From assembly GCA_015039465.1 (NCBI GenBank), contig MU130540.1, positions 222,724 through 286,723 on the forward strand: a DNA stretch of 64,000 nucleotides. The letters run 5' to 3'. Of the stretch, positions 29,601-43,800 are shown one piece after another. Within the stretch, counting starts at the first letter, position 1. The number at the start of each line of letters is the position of its first letter. Below the pieces are notes generated by a model. The model had not been told where the DNA came from, searched no databases, and saw only the letters and a list, made by a program, of their open reading frames with translations. Origin of the DNA: Phlegmacium glaucopus (lineage: Eukaryota > Basidiomycota > Agaricomycetes > Agaricales > Cortinariaceae). Position numbers and translations under genes: made by a program.

Positions 29601-32600
29601 TCGAGTGGATGGCGAATTGTTTTTCAAGCGTGATTGTGTAAATTTGATTATTGGTCCAACGTGAATACTTTCTCCCTCTGTTCGTGAAATACCGTTACTC
29701 AATCGTCTCTGTCGGTTTGTGCTACATAGCGGATCTGGAAAAACATCCATTTTAATGGCTTTACTCGGTATTTCCCCCTTAGCCTGTCATTCCTGTAATA
29801 TCACTTTCTGAGGACGCTCCGCTCCATTTAGGCGAAATGCACTTCATCAAGTCCAAACCTGATTCTTGGTTCAATCTACCTCGAGAAGGCGGTGTAGCCT
29901 ATGCAGCACAGGAGTCTTGGGTGCAGAATGATACTATACGCAACAACATTTTGTTCGGGTCGCCATATGACGAGGAACGATATCTCAAAGGTGACAATCT
30001 TATTAATTTACCCAGACGAATGGCATTCAGAATTCTGTTATGCGCCTGGCCGTTAGTATTACAGCAATGTGCTTTGGAGCGTGATCTCGAGTTGTTTGAG
30101 GCCGGGGATAGTACGGAGGTCGGGGAAAGAGGGTTGACTTTGAGGTGAGGTATATGCCTTGTGTTCGTGTTGAATGATTGACTGAGTTGAGTAGTGGTGG
30201 TCAAAAGGTAAGTCATACATGTGGTATTCTAAGTCTCAGAAAGCGATCCTATCGGCAACTTTCTGCATAGGCACGAGTTACGCTCGCCCGGGCAATATAC
30301 TCTTCGTCCGAGATACTTCTGCTCGACGATGTGCTTGCTGCGTTAGATGTTCATACGTAAGTGAATCTATAATTGGGCTGTACCTCTGAATCATATGATT
30401 TGGCTTGAAGCGCCTCGTGGATTATCGACCAATGTTTCCGAGGAGATCTGGTTAAGGGACGAACCATTCTTTTAGTCGTGCGTCATCCTCGTGCTCCTGA
30501 TTTGGAGAACAGTCGTTCAAATTTGACATGAATCAGACACATAATATTGCACTGGCAAGCCCTATCGCTGGCTTTGTAGTTTCAATGGGCGTCGATGGAC
30601 GCATACAAACTCAAGGGACCGAAGTTGCACTCGCACCTGAACGTGACCCAATCCTTACTTCAGAAATCGAGCACGAAAAAGATGTGATAGACACTGAGAA
30701 AGATGACGCAGAAAGGGTTCTTCAACCTCACTCCCCAGCTGATGGAAAACTAATCGTTGCTGAAGAAATACCAGAAGGACATGTCTCATGGAAATCGATG
30801 AAATTATTTTTCTCAGGTCTAGGAGGGAGTCACCCAGTGTTTTTCTTTATTGTTTGGACGTCTGGGATCTTATTAGCGGAGTGCACCATGACCGTTCAGA
30901 CATGGTTCCTTGGTGTCTGGGGTTCTCAGTATGAAACTCATACACCATCGGAGGTTAATATTCCATAGTGAGTAATTTAATGTAGTATCTATCGTTGATC
31001 ATACTTATCGTTCTCGAATGTAGCTATTTATTGATTTATTCTTCCCTCTTTATTGTCACAATCGCATTCTACAGCTACGGGTTCCTCTTCTACTATTTTC
31101 GTGGCTTGAGAGCTTCTAGAGTAATTAATGCTCAGCTAATCGATTCTGTCTTTGGGAGTACTCTTCGGTCAGTGTTCGGAATTACTTCACAGAATCGTGA
31201 GGCATAGGTACTTATGAACATCAACAGGTGGTTGGATGAAACCCCTACAGCCCGAATCATCGCCAGGTGTACCCAAGACATAGATGCCGTTGATGGATCA
31301 ATCCCAGGGACGTTTATGCTGCTGACACAAGTCATCATTGGCACTCTGACAAAGCTCGGGGCGGTGGTTATCTTCACACCTCTTTTCTTGATCCCGGGAG
31401 TGGCAGCAGCCGTTCTTGGGCTTTATCTGGGAAACGTATATCTGAAAACGCAGTTGTCGGTCAAGCGTGAGATGAGGTATGTGTATCCTAACTCTAATGA
31501 TCTTCCTGGAGCTGAAATACGTAGTAATTCCCGTTCTCCATTGCTTGCCCATTTTAGTGCAGCTATTAATGGATTGGGTGCGTCTTCTTTATGTTCAATT
31601 CACTCCATCTGACTAGAGAAGTATCTATACGAGCATATGGTGCTACTGATGCATTCAAGCAAGAATCAATGAGACGTCTCAATCGTTGCACTCATACCGA
31701 TCGATTGTCGTACAGCCTGAATAGATGGATAGGCGTCCGAATCGATGCCCTTGGAGCACTATTAACTGCGGCATTGGCATGTTATCTCGTATATGGTCGA
31801 CCCATCAGCGCTGCGAACACCGGTTTCTCTCTGAACATGGCCGTCGACGTCTGTTCATGTGTCCTCTGGGTTGTCAGATCTTTCAATGATCTCGAGGTTC
31901 AGGCAAACAGGTAGACTATTAACTAGCTTGACGGCCCTTGAGCGAGCAATATGCTGACGGGAATCTATCAGCTTGGAACGGATTCAGGGGTATATTGATA
32001 TTGAGCATGAGCCCAAAGCGACGGAAGCTGGAAAGCCACCTGCTGCTTGGCCCACGAGTGGGGATCTTCGAGTTGAGAACCTTTCTGCGCGCTACTCACC
32101 GGTGGGACCCTCCAATCGTAAATTATCTGATACTAGCGCTCACGATTCATCATGTCGGATCCAGTCTGGCCCAAAGATTTTGCACAACCTTTCCTTTAAT
32201 ATCAAATCTGGTGAACGAATCGGTATTGGTGAGCGGTTTCCGTACATGTCTCTGTTCATAATCCGGTGTTCTCAAAATCGTATTTGTCACTTATCTAGTT
32301 GGACGAACTGGAAGCGGCAAGGTAGGTTCCATTTTACAACCATTGCAAAATAATCAACCAACGAAAGCCTCCAAAGAGTTCTTTGGCTCTGGCTCTTTTG
32401 CGTTGCATTCTAACTGAAGGCACGGTATACTTTGATGATCTTCCCACCAACAAAATCAACCTTGATGACTTAAGATCGAACATCACCATTATCCCTCAAA
32501 TCGTATGTACCATCTTTGATGATGAGATACATCATTGACTAGTCTGATTCATAGCCTGAGCTTATGAGTGGTATGTATTCTGGACAACCAAGTGGACATT

Positions 32601-33352
32601 CATATTTAAACCAATCCAAGGCACCTTACGCCAAAACTTGGACCCATTCGACCAGAACGACGACGCCACCTTGAATGATATTATTCATGCATCTGGGTTG
32701 TTTTCAATACAAGAGGATATCGCGGACGCACGAATCACACTGGAAACCCAGATATCAGGCGGTGGAAGTAATCTCTCAGTGGGACAAAGACAGATTATAT
32801 CACTTGCGCGAGCGATGGTTCGTGAAAGTAAAATCCTTATTTTGGATGAAGGTTAGTGGATTTCATTTGATACTTCTGGTATAATATTGACATGAGTTTC
32901 AGCAACATCTGCAATAGGTGTGCATTATTTCGCATGATGATGCATTGTTGTTAATGTGTCCAAATCAAAGACTACAAGACCGATTCCGTGATACAGAATA
33001 GCCTACGTCATCGACTTGGTCGAGATGTTACAGTTATCACCATCGCCCACCGACTTCAAACAATTATAGATGCGGACAAAATTGTATGTGGCGTCTTTTG
33101 AAATCTCGAGACAGTATTCTCATATGTTGAAGATGGTCCTTGACAATGGCCATATTGTATGGAATATTTTTTCTTTTGACACCAGTGTCGCCGGTATACT
33201 AAGCGGGACATTCTGATTCAACTCTACAGGTCGAATTTGACAATCCAAAGTCCCTTCTTCAGCAAGCTGGAATGTTGCGTGCTTTAGTCGAAGAAAGTAG
33301 AGACAGAGATACTCTTTATGCGCTTGCCGGCTGGAGAGCTACTAACACATAA
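26653..33352 (+). CDS. ABCC-A: full-length ABCC/MRP-type transporter, many introns
   Basis: An ATP-driven export pump of the MRP type, expected in the plasma or vacuolar membrane. Segments in order: TMD0 (26,653-27,490), linker with [10 protein letters not shown] (about 27,560), first membrane domain (about 27,920-29,330), NBD1 with Walker A GPT|GSGKTS split by an intron near 29,662, SGGQK on its own tiny exon (about 30,196-30,208) and Walker [13 protein letters not shown]. The second membrane domain follows (30,780-31,900), then NBD2 with VGRTGSGK on a short exon (about 32,300-32,323), LSVGQRQ and ILILDE. The stop TAA is at 33,350-33,352. More than 20 short introns join in frame where I checked, and no disabling change was seen. 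The substrate cannot be told from sequence. Confidence 0.88.
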
Positions 33353-33929
33353 CCTGTAATCGTCAAGTAGGCTGGCAACCTATCAGTATCAGAATGGAAG
33401 CGCTGAGTCCGACTAGATTTGATACTTATATGCGTGCTTAGGATGATTGGATTCCCATGTGCAGTCAGAACCCATCCCTCTGACAACCCATAACCCTTTT
33501 CATCCCATAGCGCCAGCTGTACACCGACTTGGTAGATGGAGATTTCTAGGCATACAAGACGAAGAGCAGCAACCCAGATTGTTCCTTAGCCTGGTAGCAA
33601 GTTGGAAGAGTTTGGCATGTCTTCGTTTCTTCATTTAGCAACTTGCCACAAATAATAACAAGGAAGGGAATAGAAGGCATACCTTACAAATTATGAGGAT
33701 TATTGGAAGGACAGAAACGCAGATTATGAATCGTCGATTTGTAAATCCAGCGTAATGTCCACAAGTTCCATCGCTGAAATACACGGTACGAGTCTGATAA
33801 GCTTCAACGTTAATGAACCCTTCTCCATCGCCACAATTCGGTCAGAGCATGGTTGTATGCCGCAATGTGTCATGCCGATGCACATATACTATTATACATA
33901 GCTCCGTTTTAATATTTTTAAACCCAGTC
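33353..33929. other. Intergenic stretch between ABCC-A and ABCC-B
   Basis: No supported gene; only short unconvincing frames. Confidence 0.45.
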
Positions 33930-35990
33930 TTGTTGCAGCAGAAGTATGCCTCTTTCGTGCCTCTCAAAACTCTCAAGTCAGACAACTTTCTTGCAATCGC
34001 TACCAGGTCTATTCAAGAAAACGGGTATGGAGTTTCTCGTGAACGTTCTAGGTTTTATTCACTCTCAGCAAGTCTCCAGAAGGCTTATTCGAGTTGTGTA
34101 ATATGCATTAACTTTCACTTAAGGGGCCTTCCATGGAGGTTTTACTATTTTCGGCTTCAGGCTTGCACGGCCTTTTGAGTGCTTTGTTCTCGCATGTTCT
34201 ATCGATCGCATCTACGTCTGTCTGCGAGGTACCTACTGAACTAGACGCCATGTGTTCCAATGAGTGTGCTGAAGTCTTTATGGCCTTTACATCTGTGAGC
34301 CTTTGTTCGAGTCGAAGATACATTGAACTCATTCTTATCGATTAATGACATGTTCCTTTATTCTGGCGGTTGTATCATTGACTGGAACTAAGTGGCATCA
34401 TTTGGCTACAAGATGCAAAACTTTTATCTTAATTTCTTCTCTAGCGGTTTATACCTATCGAGATTTGTGGCCCTTGGCTTGGCTACATACTCTGGACAAT
34501 ATTGAGGGAACAAAATTCTGGGCTAAGATTATTATTCTTACACTGACGGCAGTCGGGATACCTCTTTTTATCCCTCGCCGCTATTTACCAATTGGTCCAA
34601 AGGTCTTTTATCTTGAATTGTTTAAGCCCTAGATGATAGTTTACGTGACAACTTATAGGGTTCTATGCGGACCCCCAATCCCGAACAAACTGTTTCATTG
34701 ATCTCTATGTTAACATATACATTTTAGACGCAACAGTCCTACCCCGCTTATCGAGTTCCACATCTACGACATGATCAACTCTTACCGCTTGCTGATTACA
34801 AACGTATGTTTATGGATCTTGGTGGTCGACAGATCCTATTTTAAGGAAAAGCATCTCGGGACTACCCACGAAGAAAGATGACATCATTTATTCTTCGGAT
34901 TGATTAGGGCCTTTCGTGAGTTGCTTGTTACACTAGAGTTTATTTATATCAGTGACACATAATTGGGCACAGGTAAAGAATCTTTAGTCCTGATAACCTG
35001 CATTATTGGCCAAGCATTCTTTACCTTGGCCAACGGATCAGTGTTGGTGAGTGACTACGCAAGGGTTCATTTGGGTTTTTTCAATTTAATTACAGTATTG
35101 TCTAGTCGGACGGGCAGGAAGTGGGAAGTGTAGTAGCCATTTTGGTGTTAGCCCATTTACGATATATCTATACAGAAGGCACCGTCTGCTTGGATGGGCT
35201 TCCTATTACGAATGTTAACCTCGACGTGTTACGGTCAAGCATTACCGTTATTGCGCAGACAGTATGTATTTATTATATGACATCCATATAAACTAACGAA
35301 AATCTCACCGTGAACTTTTGAGCGGGGTGCATCCTTGGAAACTTTGTTCAATATCTCCACCTTAACTCTATGCAAAGGCACTCTCCGTCAAGACTTGAGT
35401 CCATTCTACCATGATGCCACATTGAATGATTCTCGCTCCAAGAAGCTGAAGATGCGCAAATTACGTTGGATACAAAGATAGGAGGGGGGCAGTAACTTCT
35501 CGATAAGGTAAAGACAGATCATCGCTCTTGCCCGAGCTATGGTTCGCAAAAGCAAACTTCTCGTTCTGGACGAAGGTTTGTGACCTACCATTGGGGATTC
35601 CATTAGTCGATTAACAAGTTGTTTAGCTACGTCTGCGATTTTACTATGTTGCTGATCAGCGTCAGATTGGAGACTGTAACACCCATTCTGTGATACAGAG
35701 TACCATACGAACTCGGATCGAACCTGATGTTACGGTTATCACGGTTGCTCTGACTTGCTCATAGACTTCAAACGGTCATGGATGCCGATAAAATTGTGAC
35801 TATGAACGTGTTTTGGTTTCATATAATTTAATCTGACATCTGCAGATGTATCGTCCGTAGCTATTTTTTCTTTTTTCGGCGAAGTCAACCCTTCGTTTCA
35901 CGTCATGTATTTTTTGTTAGGTTGAATTTTAGACAGTCCTAGAAGTCAGGATGCAGGTATCTTTCGGGCCTTAGTGGAGCGGATTATCAG
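33930..35990 (+). pseudogene. ABCC-B: gutted ABCC transporter pseudogene
   Basis: Parts of the same gene layout as ABCC-A and -C survive. TMD0 remnants are GGFTIFGFRLARPFECF (about 34,130) and SLAVYTYRDLWPLAWLHTLD (34,440-34,500). The linker TPNPEQTVSLIS lies at about 34,672 and a membrane segment ESLVLITCIIGQAFF at about 34,980. The sequence then jumps straight to NBD2 (VGRAGSGK at 35,106; EGTVCLDGLPIT; a stop-broken signature GGSNFSIR*RQI at about 35,487; IALARAMVRKSKLLVLDE; VTVITVA). NBD1 and nearly all of both main membrane domains are missing, and stops interrupt NBD2. It is non-functional as a transporter. Confidence 0.85.
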
Positions 35991-36276
35991 ATCTGTTCTC
36001 CATGCTCTTGTGGAGTGCCCAAATGCACGTCACATCACAGCTGCTGGATCTTAATAAGTACTATGGCCCACAACAACACCATATACTTTTACTTTATACA
36101 GTAATGCATCCGAGTCTTGTTGGTCATCGAAGTTCGGCCTTGGCTCGGTCCAAGCTACATGCTTATCTTAAGGTTGAATCTCCGACAGGACGATGGTATT
36201 GTCAAAGAATTCTCAACACCTTGGTCTGACCGGCCAGCTACTTCTGCCCGAGCTTGCGTACTTGGCATCTGATGGG

Positions 36277-36286
36277 TATAAAAAAG
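36277..36286 (+). promoter_or_regulatory. TATA box of the NTF2-like gene
   Basis: TATAAAAAAG lies 47 nt upstream of the ATG at 36,333, with a CT-rich stretch (CCGCTCTCTTCTG) between. Confidence 0.6.
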
Positions 36287-36332
36287 CAAGTTGACTTGGG
36301 AACATGGATTCCGCTCTCTTCTGTTTTGAACC

Positions 36333-36868
36333 ATGGCTCATGAACGAGAGCTAGAAGCTGCTAGCCAAGAATTTCTTGAAGCTTTTTCTTCGAATATTTC
36401 ACCTCAAAATATGGTCTCCTATTTCTCTACCACTCATCCAGTCATAATTCAGCACGCGCCAGCTTCATGTACCCGTCCAAGCGCGTCGAGGCTCATTGGT
36501 CCCAACGCACTCCGGTCGTATTTTGACCTCCTTGCCACACACTGGATTCGCTCGGATGTCAAAATTCGCAGTGCGCCGCAGGTAGTAGACGGAGAGGCTC
36601 GAAGTGTAATTCTTGGTGCCAGCGTCACTTGGATGTGGAGGAAAAGTGGGCGGAAATGGACCGAGGACTTTACCTGGACGATTGAATTCGATGAGGGACT
36701 CAAGATCATCAGCCTCATCATTCAGACGGTATCAGAAGCCAGGACTTGCATTATGCGAGCCACTGATCGTGACAATGGCACATTCAACTCCAACGATGAT
36801 ATTGTAAGTTATGAAATACCTCCCTTTCGATCACATTTATCTAATCATGAATGTGCTTATAGATGTGA
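36333..36868 (+). CDS. NTF2-like (SnoaL-type) small protein
   Basis: Two exons, 36,333-36,803 and 36,863-36,868, joined by a 59-nt intron (GTAAGT...TATAG). The second exon supplies only Met and the TGA stop, giving 158 residues. The layout matches the NTF2-like cone fold: an N-terminal helix (ERELEAASQEFLEAFSSN), a short loop with the start of the strand region (MVSYFSTTHPVIIQHAPA), LIGPNALRSYFDLLATHW, and long beta strands (ARSVILGASVTWMWR, WTEDFTWTIEFDEGLKIISL). Such proteins serve as small enzymes or binding proteins in fungal secondary metabolism and detoxification. It sits between two ABC transporter copies with its own TATA box. No catalytic residues can be assigned. Confidence 0.72.
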
Positions 36869-37879
36869 AGCCCGAACGCCCTATTCTTTCTCCGTATCCC
36901 GTAGTCAACTGGGGTCAAAAGTGTTTGGTCAAAGATATTGACATTGGATCATGCCTTTGGCTTACCTCATGGGTGCTTCCTGGTGACGCCTATCAACGCC
37001 TACATTTTCTTCTCGAGAACAGCTCGTGAGACCTAGATGAAAGTTGGCCACAAGCTTGCCTCGACCAAGCCTCGACCTATCTGCATGTTTTCCAAACATT
37101 TTTTCGGCCATCAAGAAATTCCCGTTTTTATTACTGGGCTTTGCTTGTCCACGACTTGTCTTACTTTTGAAGGGCTTCAAGAAGCATTGACAGCTGGAAT
37201 ATTTATGTAATACTATTAATAGAAGAGGATTATGTCATGTCATTCAGGGGTGAATGTAAGTGGGGACCGGTCATGGGCGTTGACAATCATATAAAGTTCT
37301 GACATTAATCAATGTTTATGGCTTATTCAGAACTGGGAGACTTCTTTCAGCACTCAATTGAACGTTGAGAATCCAGCTCCGTTCGATTAGTTCACCAATA
37401 AATTACTTTTTTTGGTATACTACTCCTTCCCAAAGTGGGTCCCAATACCTTGATGTCTCCGCAAAGCAGGAGCTGTCGAGTCATACTTTAACTTAGGCCT
37501 CGCTGGTGTTGCACCTTACATTTCGTCGTGCAGCCAACGTGCAGCGGCCACACGTTCCATCGATTGGGGGTATAGCGGAGTTCAAATGTCCTATACTCCT
37601 TTATTGATGAACTAATCGAACTGAACTTTCTGAGCTTTACAATTGAGCACCCCTTTCTGTGCTTTTTTCCAATGAATTGTACAAGACAGGCAGTCATTTA
37701 CCAGCCTCGTGGAGGGGCGATATACCAGATATCGTTCTTCCTGTCGAATTGACCCACGATCTATGAAGCGAGTTACGTGAAATAGGTTAAACACCTGGAA
37801 GCCAGGTGTAATGGAAGCTGTCACGGACTAACTATATATTCGAGTGTGTTAGTATTACTTCAACAACGAAATCCCAGCC
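36869..37879. other. Intergenic region and promoter of ABCC-C
   Basis: No supported gene. Parts of 37,200-37,879 match 62,140-62,525 upstream of ABCC-E (AATAGAAGAGGATTATG; AAAGTTCTGA; ATCGTTCTTCCTGT), so the duplicated unit includes the promoter. A TATATAT stretch lies about 50 nt before the ATG. Confidence 0.6.
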
Positions 37880-40800
37880 ATGAGTCGATTTGCCGTTCAA
37901 GCAGGTCAAGATTGGTCTAGTAGACCACTGGCATTCATGGAATCAGAGAATCTGTACGTTCATTCTCAAGAAATTCATCAATCATTAGTAACTGAAACCT
38001 CGGCGCTTAGTTGGAAAAATACCCTACTCATCCCCCTTATCACGGCCGGGGTATCGGGAACTTTACTTGTTGCGCATGCCCTGTGGTATTCTTGGAATAG
38101 TTCACGACGGAACACAGCTGAAGACACTTGCTCTACTTCAGTGGTAGCATCTGAAGAGTCGCGTTCGAGGCGGTTTGGAAACAAGATCAATCAACACACA
38201 CGCAATCATGGCGGACTCATCATATTTGCCTTCAAAATTGCGCGACTCGTGGGATGCTTAACTCTCTTTGCCTTATCATTAGCGACACTTCTTCTACATC
38301 CTGGACGCTCGACTCATCAGGGACTCAACTTAGACTGGGATAGAATGTTTTTAGTGGATAACTTACCTCATGTGGCCATGGCAGCTACTTTCGTGAGTCG
38401 CATTATCATATGTCTTCCATGATGTGCAAACGAAGCGTATAGTTGTATACTTCCTTCCTCGCTATAATTTCTCTCGTTCAAAATAGCTGGAGCCGATCTG
38501 TGACGCGTCATAACAATTTGGTTCTGTTCGTCGCACTTTCTGTCTATGTTTATCGTGACATCTGGCCTCTTGCTACATATACTCAGAAGCCAGTCGATCT
38601 TTCCGAAGGCATACTACTCTGGACAAAAGTGATTGCTTTGTTCATAACCGCCGTGGTTATACCACTTCTTGTCCCTCGTCAATATGTCCCAGTTGACCCG
38701 AAGGTATTGTTCCCAGCACAATCATCATTGACCTAGCAGTTACTGATTCTGGTCCATAGCATCCAATGGAAGTCCCAAACCCTGAGCAAACAGCATCCAT
38801 TCTTTCCCTAATTATGTACAGTTTTTTGGATCCTCTTATCTTCGAAGCCTGTAGAGTACCCCATTTATCGCATGAGCGGCTGCCTGCCATTCCGGACTAC
38901 GACTATGCTGAATACCTTCGCAAGACAGCTTTTCCGGTAAAATCAAGCAACCCTATTCATTGTAGACGAGGCTAACAAGTCCCTTCCAGTTCTTAGACCC
39001 ATTTCAAGGTGCCAAGGGACATCTGTTCTTTAGACTGATAAGGGTGTTCTGTAAGTCCTTTACCCATCCTCAGCGATTCAGGTTAATCAATTCATTCGCG
39101 TCGAAGATGTGGAATACATCTGGATGAGCCTTGCGGTCATCTTTGAAGTGGTGGCAAGTTTCGCACCCCCCTTAGCAATTAACAGACTTCTTTAGTATGC
39201 ACAAATTATTGCTCCTCCATTTCCGGGTACTGATTTCAATCAGTTTTATCGAATCTGGTGGAAAAGGTGCAACCATTAATCCGTGGTTTTGGGTTCTGTG
39301 TCTCTTCCTCGGACCTATCATCTTGTCAATCTCCTCTCAATGGTATATGTTCATGAGCACCAGAGCGCTTGCCTGTACCGAGAGCTTGTTGACCCAGTTG
39401 GTATTCGAACACAGTCTACGAATCCGTTTGAAGGCCGAAGGACCGACAGAGGACGGTCCTTCTGAGAGTCAGTCGGTTGAGGGAAGTACGATGTCTGAAG
39501 ACGATACGGAGTCGGATACCACAAGTTCAACGAAGGGTGAAGGGAAAAAAGGAAAGAACAGGAAGAACCTCATCGGAAGGATCAACACACTGGTGACGGT
39601 CGACTTGGAAAATGTCGGCGCTGCGAAAGATTTCTTGATGGTTGGTAAGTAATAGAAAGTGTTTATTGTCACTAGACTTCAATTTTTGATCACTGACATG
39701 TTCTTAAGGCCTACAAGTCCCGTTGGAGTTGTGCTTAGCCGTCATCTTTCTGTACGTTGTTCTGGGATGGAGGTACGATGATTGTTTTTCTGATATTTCG
39801 TGAACGGTTTTCCTCACTATGACTTGGAATGAAAGCGCATTTGTTGGCTTTGCGAGTATCATATTGCTTTTGCCTGCTCCGGGATACGCTGCTTCTTTGA
39901 TGCAAACTGTACAAGACACGCAAATGGCAATGGCGAGTTGAAGTTTTCTAGACTTTTTCCCTCGCCTGCTTTCTCTAATTTATGGAAAATAGACTGATGC
40001 TAGGGTTCAAACCGTTTCCGAAAGTAAGCGCATTATGGAGAAAAATGCCGCATTTTAACTCAATGTTGTCATCAATAGCTCTGGGAGTCCTTCGTATGGT
40101 TAAACTATTTGGATGGGAACGCAAAATGAGCCAAACTATCAACGAGAAGCGTGAGGAGGAGTTGAAGTGGATTTGGAAAGACAAAGTCAGATAAATCCTT
40201 GCAACTGACTAAAAATCCATTCTGATATTCAATGTTCCACAGATGCTCACTTTGTTGATCGATCTCACCAAGTAATACTTGCCTTCGACTATATAAGCCG
40301 TCACTTATGATCTCTACAGCTTCATCATCCCAACGATTACTATGCTCGTTACCTATGGAACGTATACCCTGATAATGAAGGAAAGCCTAAACGGTTCGTA
40401 GCACTCCCATCATACCGAGACTTTGTAGACTTAACTTAGGACTATAGCATCCAAGGTTTTCTCCAGCATGGCAGTTTTCGATGTAGTAGAAGGCATACTC
40501 CATGAAAGCTCTTCACTCTTCACCCTCACCCTGAAAGGTATGGTCTGATGCGAGGACAGGCCTAGTACATGTAACATTTATGACCATTTACAGGCAAAGT
40601 GTCCCTGGATCGTTTTTCATCATTCCTGCGAGATACGGAACTTCTGGACTCTTTCTCTGCAGAGGATGGTGTGATGAACGACATACAACATGATGTTGAT
40701 GATGATCGTATTGGTTTTAATGACGCCGTCTTTACTTGGTCTGAAGAAGCCGGGAATGGTTCTCTAACCCTGTCGTCCAGCGTATTCAGGCTGCGTGTTG

Positions 40801-43800
40801 AAGGCAACATTACCTTCAAACGGGGCTGCGTCAATCTCATTATCGGTCCAACGTAATAGTTCCGTTCTTTGATTATGACTTCCACAGCTCAAAACATTCA
40901 CTTTGTCTAGCGGCTCTGGTAAAACTTCGATTCTCATGGCGCTGCTCGGTATGTATATTCCACGACTACGTTTGACTTTTGAACTTAAAATGTAATCAAT
41001 CAGGGGAAATGCATTTCATTCCTAGCACAGTTGACTCCTGGTACAATCTTCCACGCCAAGGTGGTGTTGCTTATGCAGCGCAAGAATCTTGGGTACAGAA
41101 TGAAACGATTAGAGACAACATCTTGTTCGGTTCACCTTATGACGAGGAGCGTTATCAGAAAGGTATGAGTTTTATGTATTTCTTGGTATATGATTCGATG
41201 ATGAACCTTCTTCAGTTATTTACCAGTGTGCTCTAACACGCGATCTAGAACTATTTGAAGCAGGCGACAGCACGGAAGTTGGCGAAAAAGGTCTTACGCT
41301 GAGGTAGGTCCAATAGCGTCGTGTTTGTTTGGTATGTACTCACGCTTCAAATCCAATCTACTAGTGGAGGGCAGAAAGTAATGCTTTACTTACAAACGAT
41401 ACTGTCACAAAGGCTGATGATATTTGACGATAGGCACGGGTTACTCTTGCTCGGGCAATCTACTCTTCGGCGGAGATCATCCTTCTCGACGATGTTTTAG
41501 CTGCGTTAGATGTTCATACGTAAGTGCTCCACAATGCACATCGTTTTAATGCCTTCTTTTCACGCGAAACCTCTAGGTCGAAGTGGATTGTCAATGAATG
41601 TCTGCAAGGGGACCTTGTCCGTGGCAGGACAATTTTGCTGGTGGTGTGTTGATTTTCGGAAAATTCTCTTATTGATCATTGCTCATTCTTTTCTTGTACT
41701 AGACCCATAACGTCGCTCTTACAGCTCCTATTGCTGATTTGGTGATCTCGATTGGTCCTGACGGAATTCCTCGCGATGTGGGATCTGATATATCAGCCGC
41801 ACTCGAGAGTGACCCGGTCCTGGCTCGCGAGGCTGAGGCTGAGGCTGAACAAGAAGAAACTGAGGTAGCGAAACAGGTTGAGGAGACGATCGATAAAGAA
41901 GAGCAGAAATCGGACGGGAAGTTGATTTTGGCCGAAGAAATAGTGGAAGGTCGGATAACCTGGAAGGCCATCAAACTCTTCATAGATGGTCTTGGTGGTA
42001 AACATCCCTTCCTATTCATAACAGTTTGGTTGGGAGGACTTCTGGTGACTCACGCAGCCATCAGCTTTGGGCTCTGGTTCTTAGGGTATTGGGGTTCCCA
42101 GTACGACAACCGTCTCCCAGAGCAAGTTCACGTTTCATAGTCAGTTCTTTCCTTTTTATTTAATTTGGATTAACGTGACTTGCCTCTGTCATCAGTTATC
42201 TGTCTATCTATGCCCTCATCGTAGTCGGTTTCACCTCTACCTATGTATTGACGACCACGTACTACTATGTTGGGACGCAACGAGCATCAAGATCAATCAA
42301 CGGGAAATTGGTCGACTCTGTGTTGGGTTCTACACTTCGGTTAGTCAGGCTTTTGCGTCTTGATAAAATTTCCGACTGAGAGACGATCTCCTTGTTCCAG
42401 CTGGCTTGATGAAACTCCAACATCACGCATCCTCACCCGATGTACTCAAGACGTCGCGACTGTTGATGGAGAACTTCCCTTCAACCTCGCGGGTGTAGCT
42501 GAGATTTTAGTAGATATGGTGGTTAAGCTCGGAGCTCCTATTCTCTTCACGCCCATCTTTCTTCTCCCGGGTATCTTGATAGCAGCCATCGGAGTCTACA
42601 TCGGCAACATCTACCTGAAAGCCCAAATGTCGGTCAAGCGAGAGAAGAGGTAATCCTGCTGTTTTTAATACTCAATGAGGTTCTAACGCCCACCTTTTTC
42701 AAGTAACGCGAAAGCCCCGGTTTTGTCCCACTTTGGTGCCGCCATTGCAGGTTTAGGTGTGTTTTCTTTTCCACACGCCTTTCTGCCCTTTTCCTCTCTG
42801 ATTATCGTCACAGTATCTATTCGCGCGTATGGTGCTCAAGAGGCTTTCAGGACTGAATCGATGAAAAGACTTAATCACTACGTCAAAGTTTCGAGGACAT
42901 CCTTTAACCTTAACCGATGGATTGGCCTACGCATTGATGTGCTTGGTGCTACATTCACGGCAGCTCTGGCTTCATACCTCCTGGTTAACAGATCCCTGAG
43001 TGCTGCCAACATAGGCTTCTCTTTGGATATGGCTCTGGAATTCTGCGGTCTGATATTGATGCTTGTTAGAACCTATAACGACTTTGAAGTCGAGGCGAAC
43101 AGGTAAAGTATCACAAAAGTTTCAATATTGAGAAGACGATTGAGTTGGTTGTGGCCTAGTCTGGAACGTATACAAGGTTATCTCGAAATTGAACATGAAC
43201 CAAAGCCGACCCAAGCAGGGATTCCCCCAGCAGCATGGCCTACAAGTGGCGAACTTCAAGTTGAACATCTTTCTGCTAGATATTCTACGGTATGATATAT
43301 ATTTACAGGTGTAAAATACTTGGAAACCGATCTTGAGTGTTTTAGACTGGTCCAAAGGTGCTACATGACCTTTCTTTCCATGTTAAACCAGGTGAAAGGA
43401 TTGGAATCGGTAAGTCAGCCACTTGTGTATATGATGAACTGACTTTGGACTGTACCGTTTTTTAGTTGGCAGGACAGGTAGTGGGAAGGTACGTGGTTCA
43501 CCATTCTCTGTTCTGTTATAAAAATATTTATATGATGATCACACAGAGTTCGCTCACACTTTCTTTGTTGCGCTGCATTTTGACGGAAGGAGATGTCTAT
43601 TACGATGGAATTCCGACCAACACAATCAATCTCGATGCCCTGAGGTCAAGTATCACTATAATTCCACAAATGGTACGCCGATCCTCCATTTAATCAACTA
43701 AACCTATACTTAACCAAACCAAACCACAAAACAGCCTGAGCTTCTGAGTGGTGAGTCATCAGCAGAATCCTTTAGACAATTTACCTGAGCGCCTTACTCG

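Noticed and set aside
33813..34178. 121-codon frame as an independent gene between ABCC-A and ABCC-B
   Set aside because: Its second half overlaps the decayed TMD0 of ABCC-B in another frame, and no separate domain is visible.
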